In this document: positions 1-5,994 of the stretch, in pieces
How positions within the stretch are numbered: the stretch's first letter is position 1
Layout of the letters: each line of letters starts with the position of its first letter
From: Anaerolineae bacterium
GTDB taxonomy: Bacteria; Chloroflexota; Anaerolineae; JAAYZQ01
DNA: 13,351 nucleotides
Assembly (NCBI GenBank): GCA_016926595.1
Contig: JAFGOG010000198.1
Location: 1 to 13,351 of the forward strand
Direction of reading: 5' to 3'
Translations under genes and position numbers: made by a program
Notes under the pieces: generated by a model
Database searches by the model: none
What the model saw: only the letters and a program-made list of their open reading frames with translations
Told to the model about the DNA's origin: nothing

Positions 1-284
1 GCGCGGTCGGTGGCCGGGGTGCGGGGCATGCCCATCTGCGCCATAAAGATCACCTGCCACACCGAGGCCTTGTACTTGGGGCTATAGCCCACATCTGGGT
101 GCATCCAGTAGCCCTCCGGCCATTGGGCGTCCAGGATAGCCCGCGCCTGCCGTTGGTCCGGAATCGACGCCCGGGCCGCCGCCGCCTCCGGATCGTCCTC
201 GGGACGATCCAGCAGCCCGGTCAGGGCCAGGTAGCGGGCCGACGGGTTGTCGGCTTCCAGGAGCCACTCCACGACGCCGGTCAT
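1..284 (-). CDS. Partial alpha/alpha-toroid-like protein, 5' end only
   Basis: The reading frame is open from an ATG at 284 to the window edge, giving 94 residues of N-terminus. The translation begins MTGVVEWLLEADNPSARYLA and later has WPEGYWMHPDVGY and KYKASVWQVIFMAQMG. This pattern (WLLEADNPS.RY, then an ARP-dipeptide spacer, then a W...KY..TVWQ..F repeat) is one I recognise from Chloroflexota proteins often labelled prenyltransferase/squalene-oxidase-repeat or, loosely, 'nitrogen fixation protein NifH'. That label is recalled, not checked, and nothing here indicates nitrogenase function. The start ATG shares one base with the TAA stop of the DegV gene (TAATG), so translation is probably coupled to it and no separate promoter is expected. 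The C-terminal part lies outside the window, so the catalytic or ligand role cannot be judged. Confidence 0.75.
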   Translation of the reverse strand, partial: MTGVVEWLLEADNPSARYLALTGLLDRPEDDPEAAAARASIPDQRQARAILDAQWPEGYWMHPDVGYSPKYKASVWQVIFMAQMGMPRTPATDR

Positions 285-1150
285 TAAAGAGTCCAATCTT
301 CCATCAGCCGCATCGGCACGGCCGCGGCGCCCACGATCCCGGGCCCGGTATGGACGCCGAGCACCGGCGAAATGCGCATCAACTCTGCCTTGGCCACGTT
401 GAGCCGCGCGTCAAGCTGCCTGGCCAGCGCCTCGGCCTGCTCGGCAAAGCGCCCGTGCAGGACCGTCACCCACAACGGCGTGTCGGCGTACATGCCGTGC
501 AGATGCTCGACGATGGTCGCCAAGCCGCGGGGCACGGTCCGAGTCTTGGCCACCGTGCTATACTTGCCGTCCGCGTGATCCACGCGGATGACCGGTTTGA
601 CGGCCAGCAGCATACCGGCCAGGGCCTGGACCCGGCCGATGCGCCCGCCCCGCGCCAGGTATTCCACCGTCTCCAGGGTAAAGACCACCTCCGTGTTGGC
701 CCGGATCTCCTCGAGCCGCTTCATAATAGCGTGCAAGGACCAGCCCGCCCTGGCTGCCAGCGTTGCCGCCATCACCTGAAATCGCTCCCCTCCCGACAGG
801 GTCAAAGTATCCCAGGTAGTCACGTCGACATGGGGGGCCACCAGCTCCGCACCGCCATGTGCCGCACCGATGGTTCCACTCAGGCCCGATGAGATGTGGA
901 TCGACAAGATCTGCCTGTCCACCTCGGCGAGCCGGCGATAGATCTCGGCAAAGATGCCGCTGGAGGGCTGCGCCGTCTTGGGTATGGCCGGGTGCATGGC
1001 CTCCAGACGCGTGTAGAATTCGTCTGCCGAGATGTCGGCGGAATTGATCTCGCCCTCGGGAAACTGGATGAACAACGGCGCCTGGGTGACACCCAGCGCG
1101 ATCATCTCTTCGGCGGTCATGTCCGCCGCACAATCGGTCACAATTCTCAT
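284..1150 (-). CDS. DegV family fatty-acid-binding protein
   Basis: This 288-residue protein matches the usual DegV length of about 280. DegV (FakB-like) proteins bind a single fatty acid and, in Firmicutes, present it to the kinase FakA. Visible family features are the N-terminal TDCAAD (usually TDS.AD), TAQPSSG near 59-65, the lipid-headgroup loop SSGLSGT at about 87-93, EYLARGGRIG at about 163-172, LLAVKPVI at 181-188, and HTGPGIVG near the C-terminus. The first Ser of the TDS motif is Cys here. The frame is open upstream to 1342, but I choose the ATG at 1150 because AAAGGA lies 5-6 bases before it and MRIVTD is the expected family N-terminus. It is divergent from the gene at 1313 and followed directly by the partial gene at 284. 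No FakA-type kinase is visible in the window. Confidence 0.92.
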   Translation of the reverse strand: MRIVTDCAADMTAEEMIALGVTQAPLFIQFPEGEINSADISADEFYTRLEAMHPAIPKTAQPSSGIFAEIYRRLAEVDRQILSIHISSGLSGTIGAAHGGAELVAPHVDVTTWDTLTLSGGERFQVMAATLAARAGWSLHAIMKRLEEIRANTEVVFTLETVEYLARGGRIGRVQALAGMLLAVKPVIRVDHADGKYSTVAKTRTVPRGLATIVEHLHGMYADTPLWVTVLHGRFAEQAEALARQLDARLNVAKAELMRISPVLGVHTGPGIVGAAAVPMRLMEDWTL

Positions 1151-1220
1151 GAGGTTCCTTTCCGGGAGGATTTCTCCCTGGTCATAGGGTGGCCAACGTC
1201 GGCGGCCTATTGCTCCGGAC

Positions 1221-1248
1221 ATGATACCATACAAACCCCAAACACAAA
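1221..1248 (-). promoter_or_regulatory. Possible promoter for the DegV gene
   Basis: Reading the minus strand, TTTGTG (1248-1243) and TATCAT (1226-1221) are separated by 16 bases and point toward the DegV start at 1150. The -10 is good and the -35 is weak. It would leave a leader of about 60 bases. It lies back to back with the plus-strand promoter at 1262-1290. Confidence 0.35.
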
Positions 1249-1261
1249 AGAAACCCCGGCC

Positions 1262-1290
1262 TTGCCGGTGGCGGCCATCCGCGGTATAAT
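1262..1290 (+). promoter_or_regulatory. Sigma-70-type promoter for the gene at 1313
   Basis: TTGCCG at 1262-1267 is followed after exactly 17 bases by a perfect TATAAT at 1285-1290. Predicted transcription start is near 1297, about 16 bases before the ATG, leaving room for the ribosome site GGAGG. The match to consensus is unusually good for a GC-rich genome. Confidence 0.7.
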
Positions 1291-1312
1291 CCCTGTGGAG
1301 GCAAGGACAACC

Positions 1313-1759
1313 ATGCGTGTATTCATCGCCGGTATCATGCAAGGCTCACGGCAGGATCGCTTCATCGAGGATCAGGCTTACCGTCAGACGATCGCCGCTG
1401 CCGTTCAGGTCTACGACCCGTCAGCCGAGATCGTAGACCCAAACGAGCTTCACCCCCAAGCTGTAGATTACGGAGATGAGCAGGCCCGAGCCACCCTCAT
1501 GGATCTGCTCGAGACGGCGTCGCAGGCTGACCTGGTGGTGGCCTATGCCCCACGGGCCAGTATGGGCACCGCCCTTGAGATGTGGGAGGCGTTTCGGGCC
1601 AAGGTGCCGGTAGTCACCATCTCGCCGATGGAGGCCAACTGGGTGATCCGCTTCCTGTCAGACGCTGTGCTGCCCGATTTGGCCGCTTTCCAGGAGTGGG
1701 TGGCCGATGGAGGGTTGGAGCGCCTCTCGTTGCCAACTGAGAGGAAGGGATCGGCTTGA
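1313..1759 (+). CDS. Nucleoside 2-deoxyribosyltransferase-like protein
   Basis: A 148-residue protein with a Rossmann-like N-terminus MRVFIAGIMQGS and a C-terminal block DLVVAYAPRASMGTALEMWEAF (about 73-93), followed by VPVVTISP. In nucleoside deoxyribosyltransferases and the related DNPH1/Rcl hydrolases, the equivalent G.A.E segment carries the catalytic Glu. Here that would be Glu89. Such enzymes move or remove the deoxyribose of nucleosides or 5'-nucleotides, so a role in nucleotide salvage or pool cleaning is likely, but the substrate is not readable. The frame is open well upstream (to 896), but that part is antisense to DegV. The ATG at 1313 has GGAGGCAAGG just upstream and the strong promoter at 1262-1290. 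Its TGA stop lies inside the -35 box of the downstream tRNA gene. Confidence 0.75.
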   Translation: MRVFIAGIMQGSRQDRFIEDQAYRQTIAAAVQVYDPSAEIVDPNELHPQAVDYGDEQARATLMDLLETASQADLVVAYAPRASMGTALEMWEAFRAKVPVVTISPMEANWVIRFLSDAVLPDLAAFQEWVADGGLERLSLPTERKGSA

Positions 1760-1784
1760 CAAGCCACCCAACCTGAGATAGAAT
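1756..1784 (+). promoter_or_regulatory. Promoter of the tRNA-Arg gene
   Basis: A perfect TTGACA (1756-1761), a 17-base spacer and TAGAAT (1779-1784) place the start at about 1791, two to three bases before the mature tRNA 5' end. This fits a strong stable-RNA promoter. The -35 overlaps the stop codon of the preceding gene. Confidence 0.7.
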
Positions 1785-1793
1785 AGCAGCCAG

Positions 1794-1866
1794 GCCCCCA
1801 TAGCTCAGTGGTCAGAGCAACTGCCTTCTAAGCAGTGGGTCGCAGGTTCAAGTCCTGCTGGGGGTG
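1794..1866 (+). tRNA. tRNA-Arg (anticodon UCU)
   Basis: Full cloverleaf by eye. The acceptor GCCCCCA (1794-1800) pairs with TGGGGGT (1859-1865), with one G-U pair. The D arm is GCTC/GAGC (1803-1806, 1815-1818). The anticodon stem ACTGC/GCAGT encloses loop CTTCTAA (1825-1831), giving anticodon TCT at 1827-1829. The variable loop has 5 bases. The T arm GCAGG/CCTGC encloses TTCAAGT (1847-1853). The discriminator is G1866. No CCA is encoded, so it must be added after transcription. UCU reads AGA and AGG, which are minor arginine codons in a GC-rich genome. A short T run (1876-1880) follows, but no convincing terminator hairpin, so transcription may continue into the small gene at 1911. Confidence 0.96.
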
Positions 1867-1910
1867 CTTGCAGCATTTTTCGACTATACAGAACACGAGG
1901 AGAAGCGATT

Positions 1911-2081
1911 ATGCCAATGTCACGTCAGCCGCGTAAGGATCTCAGGCGCCGCCAACGCCGCCACCAAAAGGTTCGTTACCTGCGCCAGCGCCTGGAACAG
2001 ACGACCAACGCCCAGGCGCGGCAGCGGCTCATCGCCAAGATCAAGAAGATCAGCCCCATGGCCCCCGTGCCGGAGCGCTAG
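1911..2081 (+). CDS. Small basic conserved-looking protein, 56 residues
   Basis: The start ATG at 1911 has GAGGAG eight bases upstream and the frame ends at TAG 2079-2081. The protein has 13 Arg and 5 Lys against 3 acidic residues. It consists of a basic N-terminal half (RKDLRRRQRRHQKVRYLRQRL), a heptad-compatible helix through about 20-47, and a tail KISPMAPVPER. The arrangement (Arg-rich helix, then 'RQRLIAKIKKISP.APVPE') resembles small uncharacterised proteins I recall from Chloroflexota. I cannot attach a family name with confidence. Charge suggests RNA, ribosome or nucleic-acid binding, which is inference only. It starts 44 bases after the tRNA gene and may be co-transcribed with it, since no terminator or separate promoter is evident between them. 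Confidence 0.75.
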   Translation: MPMSRQPRKDLRRRQRRHQKVRYLRQRLEQTTNAQARQRLIAKIKKISPMAPVPER

Positions 2082-2095
2082 GCGTCGCGGACAGC

Positions 2096-2160
2096 CAGGC
2101 TGAGGCTTCCCCCTTCTGCGCGCGCAGCAGGCCGGCCTCCGGCAGACCATCCTGAGCCTA
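2096..2160 (+). other. Structured intergenic segment (nested inverted repeats)
   Basis: CAGGCTGAGG (2096-2105) can pair with CCTGAGCCTA (2151-2160), with one internal mismatch and one end mismatch. Inside are a perfect palindrome CTGCGCGCGCAG (2116-2127) and a hairpin GCCGG-CCT-CCGGC (2131-2143). Together these could form a three-way junction between the small basic gene and the methylase-like gene. There is no T tract, so it is not a classic terminator. Function unknown. Confidence 0.3.
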
Positions 2161-2182
2161 GTCCAGTAACCCCTGGTTTGAT

Positions 2183-3016
2183 GTGGGCACCCTGTATGTG
2201 ATCGGCGCGCCGCTGGCGGCCCCAGAAGATGTCACCATCCGGGCGATCAAGACCCTGCGGCAGGTGCGGCTCGTCGTCGCCAGTGAACCAGAGCGGGCGC
2301 GCCAATTCTTGACCCAGCTCGACCTTGAATCCCGCCTGATCCCAACGCCGGGGCCTGGCGAGCGCCTGGACGAGGCCTTGGGCGCATTGGAAACGGGGGA
2401 CGTCGCCCTGCTCCAGGGAGAGTGGTTCGCCGATCCGGCCAGCGCGCTGATCCAGGCCGCCGTCGAGCGTGGGTTCCCAGCCGTTCCCATCCCCGGACCG
2501 GTTTCCGCCCTGACCGCCCTGGTGGTCTCGGGCGTTTCGGCCGACAGTTTTGTTTTTCTGGGGCTCTTGGCTGAAGGCCCGGACCTGCCCCTGCCATCCC
2601 ACATCGCCGAACGCCACACCCTGGTCGCGCTCGAAATGGCCAGCCGCCTGGCCAGAACGCTGGCCCGGCTCCGCACGGTGTTGGGCGACCGCCCGCTGGT
2701 CCTGGAAGGCCAGTTTGCCGGTTGGTCGCATGGTGTGTGGCGTGGAACGCTTGGCACCGCCCTCGACCACGTGGCAGCCTATCCGCCCCAGGGCACCTGC
2801 GTCCTGGTCATCGGCCGAGGCGAGGGCGGGCCGGTTCGCTGGGACACGGGCCGGCTGCGGGCCGAGATTCAGGCCCGGCTCGCTCGCGGGCAGAGCGCCT
2901 CAAAGATCGGCCGGCAGGTTGCAGCCGAATCAGGCTGGTCCAAACGCGAGGTATACCGGCGCGTGCTTGCCTGCCAAGTAGCGCAACGTTCCGATGGAGG
3001 AGACGCCGATGATTGA
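2183..3016 (+). CDS. Divergent RsmI / tetrapyrrole-methylase-fold protein
   Basis: A 277-residue protein with the outline of RsmI, the 16S rRNA C1402 2'-O-ribose methyltransferase. It begins GTLYVIGAPLA.PEDVTIRAI (RsmI: GTLYVV.TPIGNL.DIT.RA). It has IPGPVSALTALVVSG at about 103-117 (RsmI PGPSA...AL..SG) and DSFVFLGLL after it. A C-terminal LRAEIQARLARGQSASKIGRQVAAESGWSKREVYRRVL corresponds to the usual RsmI C-terminal helix-turn-helix-like tail. However, AEDTR has become ASEPER, the SDPG turn reads FADPAS, and the FYESPHR and RE.TK..E segments are not recognisable. It may be a paralogue with another substrate or a degenerate family member. The only in-frame start after the TAG at 2159 is GTG 2183, with no good ribosome site. 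Its end overlaps the next gene by 8 bases. Confidence 0.72.
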   Translation: MGTLYVIGAPLAAPEDVTIRAIKTLRQVRLVVASEPERARQFLTQLDLESRLIPTPGPGERLDEALGALETGDVALLQGEWFADPASALIQAAVERGFPAVPIPGPVSALTALVVSGVSADSFVFLGLLAEGPDLPLPSHIAERHTLVALEMASRLARTLARLRTVLGDRPLVLEGQFAGWSHGVWRGTLGTALDHVAAYPPQGTCVLVIGRGEGGPVRWDTGRLRAEIQARLARGQSASKIGRQVAAESGWSKREVYRRVLACQVAQRSDGGDADD

Positions 3017-4070
3017 CCTGGACGACCTACGCACGCTGGAGCAAGTCGATCGCGATGGGATGCTGGCCCACGTCAAGGCGCTGCCCGAGCAATGCCGGGC
3101 GGCATGGGCTGGGGTCCGGGAGCTAGAGCTGCCGGCCCACTACCTGGGCGCCAGTAAGATAGTCATCGCCGGCATGGGCGGATCGGCTATTGGCGGCGAT
3201 CTGGCGGCGGAGGTGGCCGGCCCCGAAAGCTCGATCCCGATCCTGGTCCTTCGCGACTATGAGCTGCCGGCCCACGTAGATCGCCACACCCTGGTCATCG
3301 GCTCCAGCTATTCGGGCAACACCGAAGAGACACTGGCCGCGTTCGAGGCGGCCCACGAGCGGGGCTGCCCGCTGGTGGCGCTGGCCACCGGCGGCCGGCT
3401 GGCCAATCTGGCGCAGGAGTGGGGCGCGCCGCTCATCTCCTTCCATTACAGGTCCCAGCCCCGCGCGGCGATGGGCTTTATGCTGGTGTCGCTGCTTGGC
3501 GTCCTGCGGGCGATGGGCGCCGTCGGCGACGTGACGGCGGCGCTGGACGAGGCGACCGCGCTCATGGCCGGGCGCATGCGCGAGCTAGAGCCCGGCAGCC
3601 CGCAGGCCTACAATCCGGCCAAGCAGTTGGCAGGCGACATCTACGGACGCATGCCGGTTGTCGTCGGGGCGGGGCCGCTGGCCCCGGTCGCCCGCCGCTG
3701 GAAATCGGAGTTCAACGAGAACAGCAAGGGCTGGTCCTATTTCGAAGTCCTACCGGAGATGAACCACAACGCCGTGTCGGGCATCCACTTTCCGCCCGGC
3801 TTGGCCGAGCGGATCTGTATGCTCTTCCTGACCGGCGCGGCGACACACCCTCGCAACCGGCTGCGCTTCGATCTGACCCAACAGGCATTTGAGAGCCAGG
3901 GCGTCCTTTGCCGCCGCGTTGAGGCCCCCGGCCAAACGGCACTGGCCCAGATTCTGACCGCCATCCAATTGGGCGATTACGTGAGCGTCTACCTCGCCGC
4001 GCTGTACGGCGCCGATCCCACCGCCATCGACGACATTGTCGAGCTCAAGCGACGGATGAGCGGCGCCTAG
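3009..4070 (+). CDS. Bifunctional phosphoglucose/phosphomannose isomerase
   Basis: A 353-residue protein of the PGI/PMI family (two SIS domains), which interconverts glucose-6-P or mannose-6-P with fructose-6-P in the cytoplasm. Visible motifs are GMGGSAIGGD (55-64), the phosphosugar loop SSYSGNTEET (99-108), WKSEFNENSKGWSYFEVLPEMNHNAVSG (231-258) carrying the family's conserved Glu/His residues, and a C-terminal LGDYVSVYLALYG.DPTAI block ending in ...IVELKRRM. Length fits the family (about 300-350). The frame extends to an ATG at 2994, but GGAGGAGA at 2996-3003 is ideally placed for ATG 3009. That start lies inside the 3' end of the methylase-like gene, so translation is probably coupled. 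The 3' end overlaps the convergent ABC-F gene by 26 bases. Confidence 0.93.
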   Translation: MIDLDDLRTLEQVDRDGMLAHVKALPEQCRAAWAGVRELELPAHYLGASKIVIAGMGGSAIGGDLAAEVAGPESSIPILVLRDYELPAHVDRHTLVIGSSYSGNTEETLAAFEAAHERGCPLVALATGGRLANLAQEWGAPLISFHYRSQPRAAMGFMLVSLLGVLRAMGAVGDVTAALDEATALMAGRMRELEPGSPQAYNPAKQLAGDIYGRMPVVVGAGPLAPVARRWKSEFNENSKGWSYFEVLPEMNHNAVSGIHFPPGLAERICMLFLTGAATHPRNRLRFDLTQQAFESQGVLCRRVEAPGQTALAQILTAIQLGDYVSVYLAALYGADPTAIDDIVELKRRMSGA

Positions 4071-5718
4071 ATTCCGCCCGGCGCGCTTTCTCCTCACCAT
4101 AATAGGTATAGTCCCCAGGATACTCGGTCAGCGCCCCCCCGTCCAACTCGACGATCCGGTCTACCACCCGGTTCAAAAAGTACCGGTCGTGGGAGATGAC
4201 CAGGACCGTCCCTTCGAAATCGTCCAGGGCGCCCTCCAGGACCTCGCACGACGGCAGGTCCAGGTTGTTGGTCGGCTCGTCTAGCAGCAGGAAATTGGCG
4301 TCCGACAGCATCAGCTTGGCCAACTGTAGCCGGCTGCGCTCGCCGCCCGACAGGTCGCGCACCCGGTTGCGGACCATGCGATAGGGAAAGAGGAAACGCC
4401 CCAAAAAGCTCACCGCTGCCTGCTCATACATCGGCCGCACCTGGCGAACTTCCTCGACAAGCGTCTTGTCCAGATCGAGCGTTTCGTGTTCCTGGGCATA
4501 GTAGCCGATCCGCACACTGGGGCCGACCCGGACCCGGCCGCCGCTTGGCTCTTCCCACCCCAGGATGCAGTGGAAAAGAACGCTCTTGCCCGCGCCGTTC
4601 GAACCCAGCAGGCCCACCCGCTCCCCGTGCCATACCAGCAAGTTCAACCCGGCCAAGACGATCCGCTCGCCGCCCGGCACGGGATAGGCCTTGTCCAGGT
4701 CAGCTACCTCGAGCACCTTGTGTGAGCCGCGCCAGCCGTTCAGCTCCAGCCCCATCCGCCGCCGTTCCAGCACCGGCTTTTCGATCCGCTCCATCCGGTC
4801 CAGCATCTTTTGCCGGGAACGGGCCTGGCGGATGTGACGCTCGTTGATGACGATGCTGGCCCAGTACTCAAAGCGGGCGATGGCCGCCTCAATGCGGGCG
4901 ATCTCTTTTTGCTGCGCCTCGTACATCTGCTGCTGGCGGAGCAGGCGAATCTGCTTTTCGACGGCATAGGCCGAATAGTTGCCCTGGTAGACGGTCAGCC
5001 GCCGGTCCTCGATCTCGACGATACAGGTGACTGTTTCGTCAAGCAGGTAGCGGTCGTGGGACACAATGACCACCGTGCCCGCAAAGGCGGCGATGAACCG
5101 CTCCAGGTACGCCTTTCCGGCCAGGTCCAGGTGGTTGTCTGGCTCGTCGAGCAGCAGCAGATCGGCGCCTGCCGACAGCAGCTTGGCCAGGCCGACCAGC
5201 TTTTTCTGGCCGCCCGACAGGGCGCCGGCCGGCAGATCCAGATCGGTTTCGGCGAAACCGAGCGCCTGCAACGCCTCGCGGGCGCGGCTCTCGTGACGGT
5301 AGCCGTCCAGCCGCTCGAACTCGGACTGGGCGCGCGAATGGGCGGCCAGCACCCGCTCCAGCGCCGCCTCGTCGCCATAGACCTGCGGGTCGGCCATCCG
5401 CCCCTCCAGCCGCCGCAGCTCAGCCTCGATCCGCGCCAGGTCGGACGCCCCGCTCAGCACCTCTTGCCAGACCGTGCGCGCCGGGTCGAGCGCCGGCTCC
5501 TGGGCTAGGTAGCCGATACACGCCTCCTTGTGGCGGTAGACAAACCCCGAGTCAGGCCGGATCTCACCGGCGATGATCCGCAGCAGGGTCGACTTGCCGG
5601 CGCCGTTCGGCCCGACCAGGCCAACCTTTTGCCCGGCATGCAGCTCCCAGCTCACCGCCGCCAACACGGTATTGGTGCCGTAGCTGTGCTCGATCTTGTC
5701 CAGATTTACGACGATCAT
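4045..5718 (-). CDS. ABC-F family ATPase (ribosome-associated)
   Basis: A 557-residue soluble protein with two ABC domains and no membrane segments, as in EttA/Uup/YbiT and antibiotic-resistance ABC-F factors that act at the ribosomal E site. Domain 1 has Walker A GPNGAGKST (36-44), signature LSGGQKK (167-173), Walker B LLLLDEP with Glu192, and SHDR (220-223). The linker (about 251-330) is the charged helical hairpin RQQQMYEAQQKEIARIEAAI...INERHIRQARSRQK typical of the P-site tRNA interaction motif. Domain 2 has GSNGAGKS (372-379, then Val rather than Thr), LSGGERSRLQLAK (456-468), LLLDEPTNNLD and SHDR. The first D-loop region reads DEPDNHLD instead of the usual DEPTNHLD. The frame is open back to 5832, but GGGGAGGTGA directly before ATG 5718 fixes the start. 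Which ABC-F subgroup it belongs to cannot be decided by eye. Confidence 0.93.
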   Translation of the reverse strand: MIVVNLDKIEHSYGTNTVLAAVSWELHAGQKVGLVGPNGAGKSTLLRIIAGEIRPDSGFVYRHKEACIGYLAQEPALDPARTVWQEVLSGASDLARIEAELRRLEGRMADPQVYGDEAALERVLAAHSRAQSEFERLDGYRHESRAREALQALGFAETDLDLPAGALSGGQKKLVGLAKLLSAGADLLLLDEPDNHLDLAGKAYLERFIAAFAGTVVIVSHDRYLLDETVTCIVEIEDRRLTVYQGNYSAYAVEKQIRLLRQQQMYEAQQKEIARIEAAIARFEYWASIVINERHIRQARSRQKMLDRMERIEKPVLERRRMGLELNGWRGSHKVLEVADLDKAYPVPGGERIVLAGLNLLVWHGERVGLLGSNGAGKSVLFHCILGWEEPSGGRVRVGPSVRIGYYAQEHETLDLDKTLVEEVRQVRPMYEQAAVSFLGRFLFPYRMVRNRVRDLSGGERSRLQLAKLMLSDANFLLLDEPTNNLDLPSCEVLEGALDDFEGTVLVISHDRYFLNRVVDRIVELDGGALTEYPGDYTYYGEEKARRAESRRRSSVA

Positions 5719-5790
5719 GAACTCACCTCCCCACATCAGGCCGGGGCAAGCTCGCGTCCATGGCCGGCGGGGAGAAGAATAAAGACAAAG

Positions 5791-5821
5791 AAAAAGCCGC
5801 AGACGCGAGTGCGCCCACGGC
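5791..5821 (-). terminator. Weak terminator/attenuator-like hairpin in the ABC-F leader
   Basis: On the minus strand GCCG (5821-5818) pairs with CGGC (5799-5796), an inner CGC/GCG pair flanks an ACTC loop, and TTTTT (5795-5791) plus further T-rich sequence follows. The stem is broken by an internal loop, so it is weak. It lies between the possible promoter (5832-5861) and the ABC-F start. Leader attenuation is known for several resistance ABC-F genes, which is why it is recorded. Confidence 0.25.
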
Positions 5822-5831
5822 CAAATTGACA

Positions 5832-5861
5832 ATAATATCTTGTGTCAGGGCGCACACTCAA
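5832..5861 (-). promoter_or_regulatory. Possible promoter for the ABC-F gene
   Basis: On the minus strand TTGAGT (5861-5856), an 18-base spacer and TATTAT (5837-5832) point toward the ABC-F start, giving a leader of about 105 bases. The -35 box lies inside the inverted repeat at 5844-5892. Confidence 0.4.
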
Positions 5862-5892
5862 GCCATGGCTGCGCGCCCATGCTGCCCCTGAC
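5844..5892. repeat. Inverted repeat between the ABC-F and PfkB genes
   Basis: GTCAGGG (5844-5850) and CCCTGAC (5886-5892) are perfect inverted copies. GGGCGC (5848-5853) and GCGCCC (5873-5878) form an alternative stem, and AGCCATGGCT (5861-5870) is a perfect palindrome in the loop. It could be an operator over the putative ABC-F -35, or a 3' end structure for the PfkB transcript. There is no strong T tract. The rest of the 5893-5994 gap shows nothing convincing. Confidence 0.35.
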
Positions 5893-5994
5893 GTTGCGTA
5901 GACCAAGTTGTGTTTGCCCTACCAAGACCTGCATCACGGTCACAAACTCCTACAATTCAGTATACGCCGATTTAGCCTGGAGGTCAAATGATCG

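Noticed and set aside
1151..1342. Upstream extension of the DegV frame (64 extra residues)
   Set aside because: It would run through the divergent promoter region and past the start of the opposite gene. The ribosome site and family N-terminus point to 1150.
1794..1866. tRNA gene as an integration site for the right-hand mobile element
   Set aside because: No repeat of the tRNA 3' end was seen elsewhere in the window, and the phage-like gene is more than 11 kb away with housekeeping genes between.
2078..2770. Minus-strand frame of 230 residues opposite the RsmI-like gene
   Set aside because: The plus strand has recognisable methylase motifs and coupling to the next gene, while the minus product is low-complexity and unrecognisable.
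4810..5508. Plus-strand frame of 232 residues antisense to the ABC-F gene
   Set aside because: The opposite strand carries all ABC-F motifs at full length. This frame is a shadow with no motifs or ribosome site.
5719..5832. Upstream extension of the ABC-F frame
   Set aside because: A very strong ribosome site immediately precedes 5718, and the extension has no homology-like features. I treat it as leader.
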